From contig CAVWRJ010000013.1 in the NCBI GenBank assembly GCA_963757335.1, positions 186,001-250,000 of the forward strand: DNA of 64,000 nt. Reading direction: 5' to 3'. A program made the position numbers and the translations under genes. Position 1 is the stretch's first letter. Each line of letters opens with the position of its first letter. The notes under the pieces are model-generated. The model saw nothing but the letters and a program-made list of their open reading frames with translations, was not told where the DNA came from and ran no database searches. Positions 1 through 7,931 of this stretch are shown here, one piece after another. Source of the stretch: DASQPA01 sp963757335. GTDB lineage: Bacteria > Acidobacteriota > Thermoanaerobaculia > Multivoradales > UBA5704.

Positions 1-1
1 G

Positions 2-1339
2 ACCCTCCAGGGGCTCTCCTCGCCCAAGCACGCCCGGGCCGGCAACGCCCTGGGCTCGGTCGGCATGCTGATCGCCGTCGTCGGCACTCTCCTCTTGAAG
101 GACATCGAGAGCTTCCGGTTCATCGTGCCGGGTCTCATCATCGGCTCGCTCATCGGCGCCGCCATGTCGATCTGGATTCCGATGACCAAGATGCCGGAGC
201 GGATCGCGCTCTCGCACTCCTTCGGCGGTCTGGCGGCGGCGCTCGTCGGGGTCGTCGAGTACATCCACCTCGGTGGCGCCTACTTGACCGGCCACCGCTT
301 CATCATGGGGGCGCTGGCGCTCGAGGTCTTCCTCGGCTTCCTCACCTTCACCGGCAGCATCATGGCGTTCGGCAAGCTCCAGGGCCTGATCACCGGCAGG
401 CCGGTCACCTGGAAGGGCCAGAACGGCACCAACATCACGATGTTCCTGGGCGCCCTGGTCCTCCTCGTCTTCGTCGTCCAGGACCCCACCCGAGCGTTCG
501 TCTTCTACCTCATGGGGGCGCTCGGGCTCGCGGTCGGCATCCTCGCCGTGCTGCCGATCGGCGGCGCCGACATGCCGGTCGTCATCTCGCTCCTGAACTC
601 CTACGCCGGCCTCGCCTCGGCGTCGACCGGCTTCGCTCTCGGCAACCCCGTCCTCATCATCGCCGGGGCGCTCGACGGCACCTCCGGGTTCCTCCTCTCG
701 ATGAAGATGAGCCAGGCGATGAACCGCTCGTTCGCCAACGTCCTCTTCGGCGCCTTCGGCACCGGCGACAGCTCGGCTGCCGCCGCCGGGGGCGCGTCGG
801 CCGGCGGCGCCGCCTACAACCTGGCGACGGTCGACGACGCGGCGGGGGTGCTCGACGCGGCGCAGTCGCTGATCATCGTCCCGGGCTATGGCATGGCGGT
901 CTCCCAGGCCCAGCACGCGACCCGCGAGCTCGCCCAGATGCTCGAAGGCAAGGGGGCGACGGTCAAGTACGCCGTCCACCCGGTCGCCGGCCGCATGCCC
1001 GGGCACATGAACGTCCTCTTGGCCGAAGCGAACGTCCCCTACGACCAGATCTTCGACCTCGACGACATCAACGACGAGTTCGCGCGGACCGACGCCGTCC
1101 TCGTCGTCGGCGCCAACGACGTCGTCAACCCAGCGGCCAAGGACAACCCGGGGAGCCCGATCTACGGCATGCCGGTGTTCAACGTCGAGCAGGCGCGGGC
1201 GGTCATCGTCTTGAAGCGCAGCGTCAGCACCGGCTTCGCGGGGATCGAGAACGAGCTCTTCGTCCGCCCCAACACCATGATGGTCCTGGGCGACGCCAAG
1301 AAGACGCTCCGCGAGTTCACGACGGCGCTCAAGGGTTAG
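2..1339 (+). CDS. pntB: NAD(P) transhydrogenase subunit beta (5' truncated by window)
   Basis: Beta subunit of the proton-translocating transhydrogenase, which uses the proton gradient to reduce NADP+ with NADH at the inner membrane. The reading frame is open from base 2 and the first visible residues (LQGLSSPKHARAGN) match the region just after the PntB amino terminus, so the true start lies upstream. About 445 residues remain of the usual ~460. The first ~245 are hydrophobic membrane helices (domain II). The rest is the NADP-binding domain III, with VPGYGMAVSQAQ and VGANDVVNPAA. A Gly/Ala/Ser-rich linker near codon 245 joins them. pntA is expected just outside the window. Confidence 0.95.
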   Translation, partial: TLQGLSSPKHARAGNALGSVGMLIAVVGTLLLKDIESFRFIVPGLIIGSLIGAAMSIWIPMTKMPERIALSHSFGGLAAALVGVVEYIHLGGAYLTGHRFIMGALALEVFLGFLTFTGSIMAFGKLQGLITGRPVTWKGQNGTNITMFLGALVLLVFVVQDPTRAFVFYLMGALGLAVGILAVLPIGGADMPVVISLLNSYAGLASASTGFALGNPVLIIAGALDGTSGFLLSMKMSQAMNRSFANVLFGAFGTGDSSAAAAGGASAGGAAYNLATVDDAAGVLDAAQSLIIVPGYGMAVSQAQHATRELAQMLEGKGATVKYAVHPVAGRMPGHMNVLLAEANVPYDQIFDLDDINDEFARTDAVLVVGANDVVNPAAKDNPGSPIYGMPVFNVEQARAVIVLKRSVSTGFAGIENELFVRPNTMMVLGDAKKTLREFTTALKG

Positions 1340-1348
1340 GGGAGACGG

Positions 1349-2707
1349 TTGCCGGCGGCTCCCCCAGACCTCGGCACGCAACTCCCCGCCTGGAGCGCCC
1401 TGCCGTTCCTCGGCATCCTCCTCTCGATCGCCCTCTTCCCCTGGGTCGCCCCGAGGGTCTGGCACCACCACTACCCGAAGGTCGCCCTGCTCTGGGGTCT
1501 GCTCCTCGCCGGCCCCTTCCTCTGGGTCTTCCGCGGTGCCGCGGCGCACGAGCTGCTGCACACGGGGGTCGCCGAGTACCTACCCTTCGTCGTTCTCCTC
1601 TCGGCTCTCTTCACGATCGGCGGCGGCATCCACCTCAAGGGGCGCCTCCCCGGGACCCCCCTCTCGAACGCCGGACTCCTCGCCCTCGGCACTCTTCTCG
1701 CCTCGCTCCTCGGCACGACCGGGGCCGCCATGATCCTCGTCCGGCCGCTCCTGGCCGCCAACGCCGGGCGCCGATATCGCGCTCACACGGTCATCTTCTT
1801 CATCTTCCTGGTCGGGAACCTCGGCGGGGCGCTCACCCCACTGGGCGATCCGCCGCTCTTCCTCGGCTTCCTTACCGGGGTGCCCTTCTTCTGGACCCTC
1901 TCGCTCGCTCCCGAGATGCTCTTCGTGGCCAGCCTCGTCCTCCTCGTCTACTTCGGCCTCGACAGCCTGCTCTTCCGGCGCGAGGCGGCGGCGGTCCGGC
2001 AGCGGCCGCCTGCGCCGGAGCACCTGCGGGTTCTTGGCGCTCACAACTTCCTCTATCTCTTTGGCGTGCTCGCGGCGGTCATCCTCTCCGGTCTCTGGCA
2101 CCCCGGGGAGATCGACCTCCTGGGAATCCAGGAGCCGATCGAGAACCTGACGCGGGACGGCGTCCTCGTCCTTCTCCTCCTCGCCTCCTGGTTTACGACG
2201 GCGCCCCGCATCCGCCAGGCGAACGGCTACTCCTGGGCGCCGATCAAGGAGGTGGCGATCCTCTTCGCGGCGATCTTCGCTACGATCCTGCCGGTCCTCG
2301 CGATCCTGAAGTCAGGCGAGCACGGGGCCCTGGCACCGGCCCTCTCGGCGGTCCACACCCCCGGCCAGTTCTTCTGGGCGACGGGGCTCCTCTCCTCCCT
2401 CCTCGACAACGCCCCGACCTATCTCGCCTTCCTCTCGACCGCCCTCGGCCGTTTCTTCCCTGGCATGCCGGAGCGGACGGCGGTGCTCCGCCTCATCGCC
2501 GAGCACCCGGACTTCCTGCGGGCGATCGCGACCGGCGCGGTCTTCATGGGGGCCAACACCTATCTCGGCAACGCCCCCAACTTCATGGTCAAATCGATCG
2601 CCGAGGAGGCCGGGATCGAGATGCCCTCGTTCCTCGGCTACGTGGGGCGCTACACCCTCCCCATCCTCCTGCCGATCTTCCTCCTCGCAGGCTGGATCTT
2701 CTTCTAG
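1349..2707 (+). CDS. Ion antiporter of the ArsB/NhaD/CitMHS type
   Basis: Polytopic inner-membrane transporter of 452 residues with about eleven hydrophobic segments. Signature stretches of the ion transporter superfamily are visible: TPLGDPPLFLGF near residue 165, LLDNAPTYLAF near 350 and GNAPNFMVKS near 410. These resemble sodium:proton antiporters and putative citrate/Mg transporters, so the substrate is uncertain. The start is a TTG nine bases after the pntB stop, preceded by GGGGAGA. The tight spacing suggests co-transcription with pntB, and a cation/proton role would fit beside a proton-pumping transhydrogenase; that link is inference. Confidence 0.75.
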   Translation: MPAAPPDLGTQLPAWSALPFLGILLSIALFPWVAPRVWHHHYPKVALLWGLLLAGPFLWVFRGAAAHELLHTGVAEYLPFVVLLSALFTIGGGIHLKGRLPGTPLSNAGLLALGTLLASLLGTTGAAMILVRPLLAANAGRRYRAHTVIFFIFLVGNLGGALTPLGDPPLFLGFLTGVPFFWTLSLAPEMLFVASLVLLVYFGLDSLLFRREAAAVRQRPPAPEHLRVLGAHNFLYLFGVLAAVILSGLWHPGEIDLLGIQEPIENLTRDGVLVLLLLASWFTTAPRIRQANGYSWAPIKEVAILFAAIFATILPVLAILKSGEHGALAPALSAVHTPGQFFWATGLLSSLLDNAPTYLAFLSTALGRFFPGMPERTAVLRLIAEHPDFLRAIATGAVFMGANTYLGNAPNFMVKSIAEEAGIEMPSFLGYVGRYTLPILLPIFLLAGWIFF

Positions 2708-2715
2708 GAGTCGAC

Positions 2716-3285
2716 ATGGGCCCGATCCACGAGATCCTCCTCGAAGCCTCCGCAGGCGACCTCGACCGGCTCCTCGCCGCTCTCCCCCCGGAGATCGCTG
2801 GGCAGGTGATCCGCGGCGCCGAGCTGGAGCTCGCGCCGGGCGGGCTCTCCGAGCGGGTCCGCGCCCTCCTCGGCGCCCGGACCCACCAGATCCTCTTCGC
2901 CCCGCCGGCCGTAGCCCGAGAGCTCGAAGCCGCAGTCCGAAGCGACCCCGAGATCCACGTGGAGGAAATCCGGGAGCTCGCGAGCGCCGCCTTCGATTTC
3001 AAGGTCGAGGCCTACTCGGAGGCGGTGCGGGACGACATCCGCGGCTTCCTCTGTACCGCGCTGCCGGCCGGAGTGCGGTTGACCGGCTTCACCGAACGGG
3101 AGGAGCGCGACCCCGAAGCCAAGGGGGTCGAGCTCTTCGCCCCGGCCCACGAATTCACCTGGCAGGCGGAGGGGACGATCGAGGGAGAGGCTGGCGCCGT
3201 ACTCGACCTTCAGCGCCGCGCGGTGGCGCACGACTTCTGCCATCCCGGGGCATTGCGGATCGTGGGAAGGGAGATCGAGGGGTAG
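2716..3285 (+). CDS. Hypothetical cytoplasmic protein
   Basis: A 189-residue soluble protein without signal peptide or membrane segment, starting eight bases after the antiporter stop, so probably the last gene of the pntB operon. It is acidic and alternates helix-like and strand-like stretches. The C-terminal half contains FTWQAEGTIEGEAGAVLDLQRR, which reads as beta strands. I do not recognise a family. Codon use and third-position GC match the neighbours, which supports a real gene. Confidence 0.6.
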   Translation: MGPIHEILLEASAGDLDRLLAALPPEIAGQVIRGAELELAPGGLSERVRALLGARTHQILFAPPAVARELEAAVRSDPEIHVEEIRELASAAFDFKVEAYSEAVRDDIRGFLCTALPAGVRLTGFTEREERDPEAKGVELFAPAHEFTWQAEGTIEGEAGAVLDLQRRAVAHDFCHPGALRIVGREIEG

Positions 3286-3337
3286 GGAAAGGGACTTCTG
3301 TATTGCTATTCTCTCAGGCGTCCAAGAGGTAGGCAAT

Positions 3338-3565
3338 ATGAAGGCTGAGGAGTTTGATCGCAAGTTCGACGCGGGCGAGGACATCACCGATTAACTCGAC
3401 TTGTCTGCCGCGCGCCGTCCCGGTCAGGAAGCGCGTCGTGTCAACGTCGACTTCCCAACTTGGATGGTCGAATCTCTCGATCGCGAGGCCAAGCGGCTCG
3501 GCGTCACGCGCCAGTCTGTCATCAAAGTGTGGATCGCTGAGAAGCTCGAGCGTAAGGCGTCGTAG
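3338..3565 (+). pseudogene. BrnA/CopG-like antitoxin interrupted by one stop codon
   Basis: Reading from ATG 3338 gives 75 sense-length codons to TAG 3563, with a single in-frame TAA at 3392-3394 (codon 19). The N-terminal part (MKAEEFDRKFDAGEDITD) and C-terminal part (RRVNVDFPTWMVESLDREA, then GVTRQSVIKVWIAEKLE) together match the ribbon-helix-helix antitoxins of BrnA type. Tyrosine (TAC/TAT) is the likely ancestral residue at the stop. No BrnT-like toxin lies beside it: only ~50 bases separate it from the hypothetical gene upstream, and a repeat array follows. It looks like an orphan antitoxin silenced by one substitution. Confidence 0.8.
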
Positions 3566-3617
3566 TCGACCGGCAGCGTGGCGCCGGCAACGGCGGCACC
3601 TCACACTTCATCGGCCT

Positions 3618-4015
3618 CGACGCCCGCGGCGCGCAGCGGGTGGCCCGCGCCGGCTCGCCGAGGACTCGCTGCACGCAATCGAGGACCCGCTACACGTAGC
3701 GGACGTCCTGCTGCCGACAGCGGACGACCCGCGTCGGCCCGCGCACGACTCGCTCACGCAGCCGAGAACCCGCTACGGGTAGCGGGGCACTCGCTGCAAG
3801 CAGCAGAAGACCGGCTGCAGGTAGCGAATGAACCGCTGCCGGCAGCGGACACCCGCACCCGGCTCGCGGAGGACTCGCTCGGGCAAATTGGCGACCTGCT
3901 GCCGGCAGCGAAGGGCTCGCTGCTGGCAGCGGAAGGCTGGCGGCGCTCGCCAGCGTCCCGCTGCAGGTAGCCAGTGTCTCATTGCGGGAAGCCAGTCGTC
4001 GGCTGCAGCTGAAAT
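3618..4015. repeat. Degenerate 21-bp tandem repeat array 1 (about 19 units)
   Basis: From 3618 to the stop codon of the next gene the sequence is built of 21-base units that hold phase almost perfectly. Unit starts include 3660, 3681, 3702, 3723, 3744, then one 20-base unit, then 3764, 3785, 3806, 3827, 3848, 3869, 3890, 3911, 3932, 3953, 3974 and 3995. The unit begins GAxGACyCG and ends in a dyad. Arms vary together: CCGCTA/TAGCGG in the 3681 and 3764 units, CCGCTG/CAGCGG in 3827, CGCTG/CAGCG in 3911. Because 21 is divisible by three, every frame looks open with a heptad pattern, but there is no ribosome-binding site. It fills the gap between two convergent genes. Confidence 0.9.
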
Positions 4016-6133
4016 CAGCGCGGGAACGCTTCGGGGATGCCGGCGTCGACCGGGAGCGTGGCGCCGGTCGTGGGGGTCAGGTTCGAGGCGAAGAAGACGA
4101 CGGCGTTGCCGACGTGCTCGCCGGTCAGGGGGACTTTGAGCAGGCTGCGCTGCCGGTAGAAGTCCTGAAGCCCGGCGAGGTCCAGGCCGCGCGCCCGGGC
4201 GCGGTCGGGGCCCACCGACTGCCAGAGGCCGGACGGGGTCTCCGCCGAGCCGAAGACGGCATCGGGATTGACCGCGTTGACCCGGATGCCATGGGCGGCG
4301 AGCTCGAGCGCCGCCACCTTGCCGAGCTGGGCAGCAGCGGCCTTGGAGGCGCTGTAGGCGGCGAACTCGGCGCCGGGGGCGTAGACGTTCTTCGACGAGA
4401 TGAGAACGATGTTGCCGCCAGTCCCCTGGAGCTTCAGGAGTCGCGCCGCCTCGCGGACGGTCAAGAAGACCCCCGTCGAGTTGACCTCCTGCACCTGATG
4501 CCAGTCGGCGAGCGAGAGCTCGGCGAGGGGGGTCGAGCGGGCGACCCCGGCATTCGGCACCACGACGTCGACCCCGCCGAAGCGCCGGCAGATCCCGGCG
4601 AAAGCCTCCGCGGTCGAGGCCTCGTCCGTCACATCGTGGGGGAAGGCGGCGACCGCCGCCGAACCGTAGCGCGCCGCCAAACGCGAATGGGCGGCGGCGA
4701 GAGCCGCCTCGTCGCGATCGAGGAGGGCGACGTGGGCGCCGGCTTCCAAGAGCTTCCCGGCCACGGCGCTGCCGATCGCCCCGGCGGCCCCGGTGATAGC
4801 GGCGACCTGCCGGGCGAGCGGCTTCTCCTTCTCCTTGCCGAGCTTCGCCTGCTCCAGGCTCCAGTACTCGACCTCCCAGAGATCGAGGTCCGGCAGCCCC
4901 TCGTACTCGCCGGTCTCCCAGACCTGCCGCTTGGTGCGGATCGTGTGCTCGTAAAGGTCGGCGGCGATCCGGGCGTCCTTCGCCCCCGGGCCGGCGGTGA
5001 ACATTCCCACCCCCGGCACCAGGATCACCCGCGGCAGGGGGTCGAGCGGCTTTCGCTCCCCGAGCGCCGCCACTCCGGCTTCGAAGTAGGCCTGGTAGTC
5101 GCGAACGTAGTCGGCGAGGGCGGTGTCGAGCCGCGCCGCCCAGGCCTCGGGGGAAGGGTGGTCCGGCGGGGGGACCACCAGCGGCTTCCCCTTGGTACGG
5201 ATGACATGGTCCGGGGTAAGCGGCGGGGTGCGCGCCAGGGCTTCCAGGGCGGCACCGTTTACATATTCGAGGATCTCCTCTCCCCCCTTCCACTCGACGA
5301 TCATCCGCCGGAACGGGCGGTCCGGGTCCCCGGAGGCCTCTGCCAGCCGGCCGCGGAAGAGGGGGGCGAGAGTGGCGGCGACGGTCGCCGCCACCGCCGG
5401 ATCGGCAGGGGGCGCCGCCACCGTCCAGACCCGCCGGGTCCGGCCGGCAGGTGCCGCCAGCCAGCCCTCGGCGAGATCGACCAGCTCGATGTGCCGCTCG
5501 GTAGCTCTCCCGCGCCGTCTCCCCCCAGGTGAAGAGGCCATGCTTCAAAAGGACGAGCCCGTCGAGACCCGGCTGGGCGTCGTGGACCGCCGCCGCTTTC
5601 AAAGCGAGGGCGAAACCGGGCATCACGTAGGGCACGATCCCCACCCGTTCGCCGTAGATCTGCCGCACCACGGCCTCGCCGTCGGGCCGGTTGGTCAGAG
5701 CGAGGATGGCGTCGGCGTGGGAATGGTCGACGAATTTCGCCGGCAGAAAGGCGTGGAGGAGGGCCTCGACCGAGGGGGTCGGGGCGTCGGCATGGAAGAG
5801 GTGGGTGCGCTGCTGGTTGACCATCTCCTCGTCGGAGAGGGCGGGGAGCCGGCGGAGGCGGCGCAAGCCCGCGAGCCGCATCCCCGGCAGGCCCTCGGGG
5901 GCGATGCTGTCGAGGTTCCAGCCCGAGCCTTTGACGAAGATCGCCGCCACCTCCTCGCCCAGGAGGTCGTGCACCGTCGATTTGACCGAGGTGTTGCCGC
6001 CGCCGTGGAGAACGAGCGCCGGGTCGGATCCGACGAGGCGCGAGGTGTAGACCCGGAGAGCCAGGTCCTCTCCAGAGACCGAGTAGCGCTCGACGAAGGA
6101 CCTGGCCTCTTCATCGGACCAGCGGGATTGCAC
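4015..6133 (-). CDS. Bifunctional class II aldolase / short-chain dehydrogenase (frameshifted)
   Basis: Family members combine a rhamnulose-1-phosphate-type aldolase with an SDR lactaldehyde dehydrogenase, about 700 residues. The N-terminal aldolase part carries VLHGGGNTSVK, VKGSGWNLDSI and FVDHSHADAILAL. The C-terminal SDR part carries TGAAGAIGSAV (nucleotide binding) and AYSASKAA (catalytic Tyr/Lys). The two parts are in different frames. The join is one extra G on the plus strand at 5500/5501; removing it gives the expected ESYERHIELVDLAEGW. Everything else looks intact, so this is either a fresh frameshift or an assembly error. The stop codon sits directly at the edge of repeat array 1. 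Confidence 0.85.
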
Positions 6134-6243
6134 CGACCTCTCCTCCTCCCCAGACTGTCAGGCTCAGAGTCTAGTAGAGAACGAGCGAGAAGAGGCAGGG
6201 CGCCGGGAGTCTCCTCGACGGAGCCCGGCGCCGATCCTGGCCG

Positions 6244-6579
6244 CTACTGATAGATGCAGGTAAGGAAGCCGCTGGCGCACATGGGGAAGCCGCAGTGGAC
6301 CGAGTTGTAGCCGTTGACGTGCGGGCATTGGGTGGAATCGTTGTTGGGGCAGCAGTCGCCGATGTACTGCTGAGCGCCCAGCAGGGTCGCCGTGGAGCTG
6401 GCCTGGGGAACGAGGAAATCCGCCCTGGGCGCCGCCTGAGGAGCCTGGCCGCTGCACACCGGATGGGCCTGGCACTGGGGGGCCGGGCTGGCCTTCTCAG
6501 CCTGGACGGGGAGCGCGACCAAAGCGAGTACGAGCAGAGCCAGGGAGAGGACGGTGTGGATCGTGGTGCGGGAGCTCAT
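6244..6579 (-). CDS. Small cysteine-rich secreted protein
   Basis: A 111-residue protein starting at the ATG preceded by GAGGAGA; an upstream in-frame start lacks such a site. Residues 1-28 form a clear signal peptide (basic start, LALLVLALVALPVQA). The mature part has eight cysteines: two in the first third (PQC, PVC), then DCC, TQC, VHC, PMC and LTC in the last 40 residues. The even number and C-terminal clustering suggest disulfide bonds or a metal site outside the cytoplasm. No family recognised. It stands alone between the aldolase gene and hemF, both on the same strand. Confidence 0.75.
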   Translation of the reverse strand: MSSRTTIHTVLSLALLVLALVALPVQAEKASPAPQCQAHPVCSGQAPQAAPRADFLVPQASSTATLLGAQQYIGDCCPNNDSTQCPHVNGYNSVHCGFPMCASGFLTCIYQ

Positions 6580-6721
6580 TAGCTTCTCCTCAGAGGGGTG
6601 CGGCACGTCATGTACCGAACTTTGTACCTTGCAATCCCCATGCAAGGATCTCTATAACTTCACTGAATTTGCGCGATGACTATGGATTTCACGCCTATCG
6701 CTTGATATCCACATATTAGTA

Positions 6722-7681
6722 TCACGTCAAGGTAGGGTCGGAGAAACCGGCATCGGCGGCATCGGCGGCATCGGCCGGCACCCATTCGCGCGGTTGGAGG
6801 AAGAGGTCGTAGAGCCGGGCCTCGGGGGTCCCGGGCTCCGGCCGCCAGTTGTAGCGGAAGCGGACCTGGGGCGGGAGCGACATGAGGATCGACTCCGTGC
6901 GCCCGCCCGACTGCAGGCCGAAGAGGGTGCCGCGGTCGTAGAGGAGGTTGAACTCGACGTAGCGGCCACGCCGGTAGAGCTGGAAGTCGCGCTCGCGCTC
7001 GCCGAAGGGGAGGCCCCGGCGGCGCTCGACGATCGGCAGGTAGGCGGCGAGGAGACCGTCGCCCACCGCCCGCTGGAAAGCGAAGGAGCGCTCGAACCCC
7101 CACTCCGAGAGGTCGTCGAAGAAGAGCCCCCCCACCCCCCGCGGCTCGCCGCGGTGGCGGAGGTAGAAGTAGCTGTCGCACCAGCGTTTGAACCGGGGGT
7201 AGACGTCGCCGCCGAAGGGCTGGCAGAGGTCGCGCGCCACGGTGTGCCAGTGGACGATGTCCTCTAGGAAGGGGTAAAACGGGGTGAGGTCGAAGCCGCC
7301 GCCGAACCACCACGCCGTCGGCACGCCCGCCTTCTCGGCGACGAAGTAGCGGACGTTCATGTGGGTGGTGGGGACGTATGGGTTCTGCGGGTGGAGGACG
7401 AGCGAAACGCCGAGAGCGGTGAAGCCGCACCCCGCGAGCTCGGGGCGGCTGGCGGTCGCCGAGGCCGGCAGCGCCGGCCCGTGGACGTGCGAGAAAGCGA
7501 CTCCCGCCTGTTCGAACACCGCCCCCCCGCTCATCACCCTCGACCGTCCTCCGCCCCCCTCCGGCCGCTCCCAAGGGTCGTCGGCGAACCGCGCCGTCCC
7601 CTCCACGGCTTCGATATCGGCGCAGAGGCGGTCCTGGAGACCGGTCAGGTAGGACTGGACGGCGTGGGTCTCGTCATTCAT
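6722..7681 (-). CDS. hemF: Oxygen-dependent coproporphyrinogen III oxidase
   Basis: Decarboxylates coproporphyrinogen III to protoporphyrinogen IX using O2, in cytoplasmic haem synthesis. The 319-residue length fits the family. Diagnostic stretches are RSRVMSGGAVFEQAGV near the N-terminus, NPYVPTTHMNVRYF, WWFGGGFDLTPFYPF and GGLFFDDL. The final ~18 residues (PADAADAADAGF) are a low-complexity tail encoded by a GGCATCGGC-type 9-bp microsatellite and are unlikely to matter for catalysis. Its presence implies an aerobic or facultatively aerobic life. Confidence 0.96.
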   Translation of the reverse strand: MNDETHAVQSYLTGLQDRLCADIEAVEGTARFADDPWERPEGGGGRSRVMSGGAVFEQAGVAFSHVHGPALPASATASRPELAGCGFTALGVSLVLHPQNPYVPTTHMNVRYFVAEKAGVPTAWWFGGGFDLTPFYPFLEDIVHWHTVARDLCQPFGGDVYPRFKRWCDSYFYLRHRGEPRGVGGLFFDDLSEWGFERSFAFQRAVGDGLLAAYLPIVERRRGLPFGERERDFQLYRRGRYVEFNLLYDRGTLFGLQSGGRTESILMSLPPQVRFRYNWRPEPGTPEARLYDLFLQPREWVPADAADAADAGFSDPTLT

Positions 7682-7931
7682 GGCGGGGAGAGTTTAGCCG
7701 AGGGCTCGGGATCGTGGGCGGCGGTGGGGAGAGGGGGTGAGGCCTGCGGAAGCTGTCCGCTTCTGGGACGACCCCTTCCCGCGAGCGAACGCCGTCCCTC
7801 TCCTCTCCCGCGTGAACCTACCTAGAATCAGATATTTACCTCTCTCCTCCGTCTGGCACACCGCTTGCCCTTCAGAGAATCCAGGAGTCAGCGGGAAACA
7901 GTCGGCCCGGCTCTCCACAAGGAGACACGTG

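Noticed and set aside
3578..3970. Heptad-patterned open frame through array 1, similar frames in arrays 2 and 3, as coding sequence
   Set aside because: A 21-bp period keeps any stop-free frame open automatically. No start with a ribosome-binding site, several frames open on both strands, and units drift without codon bias.
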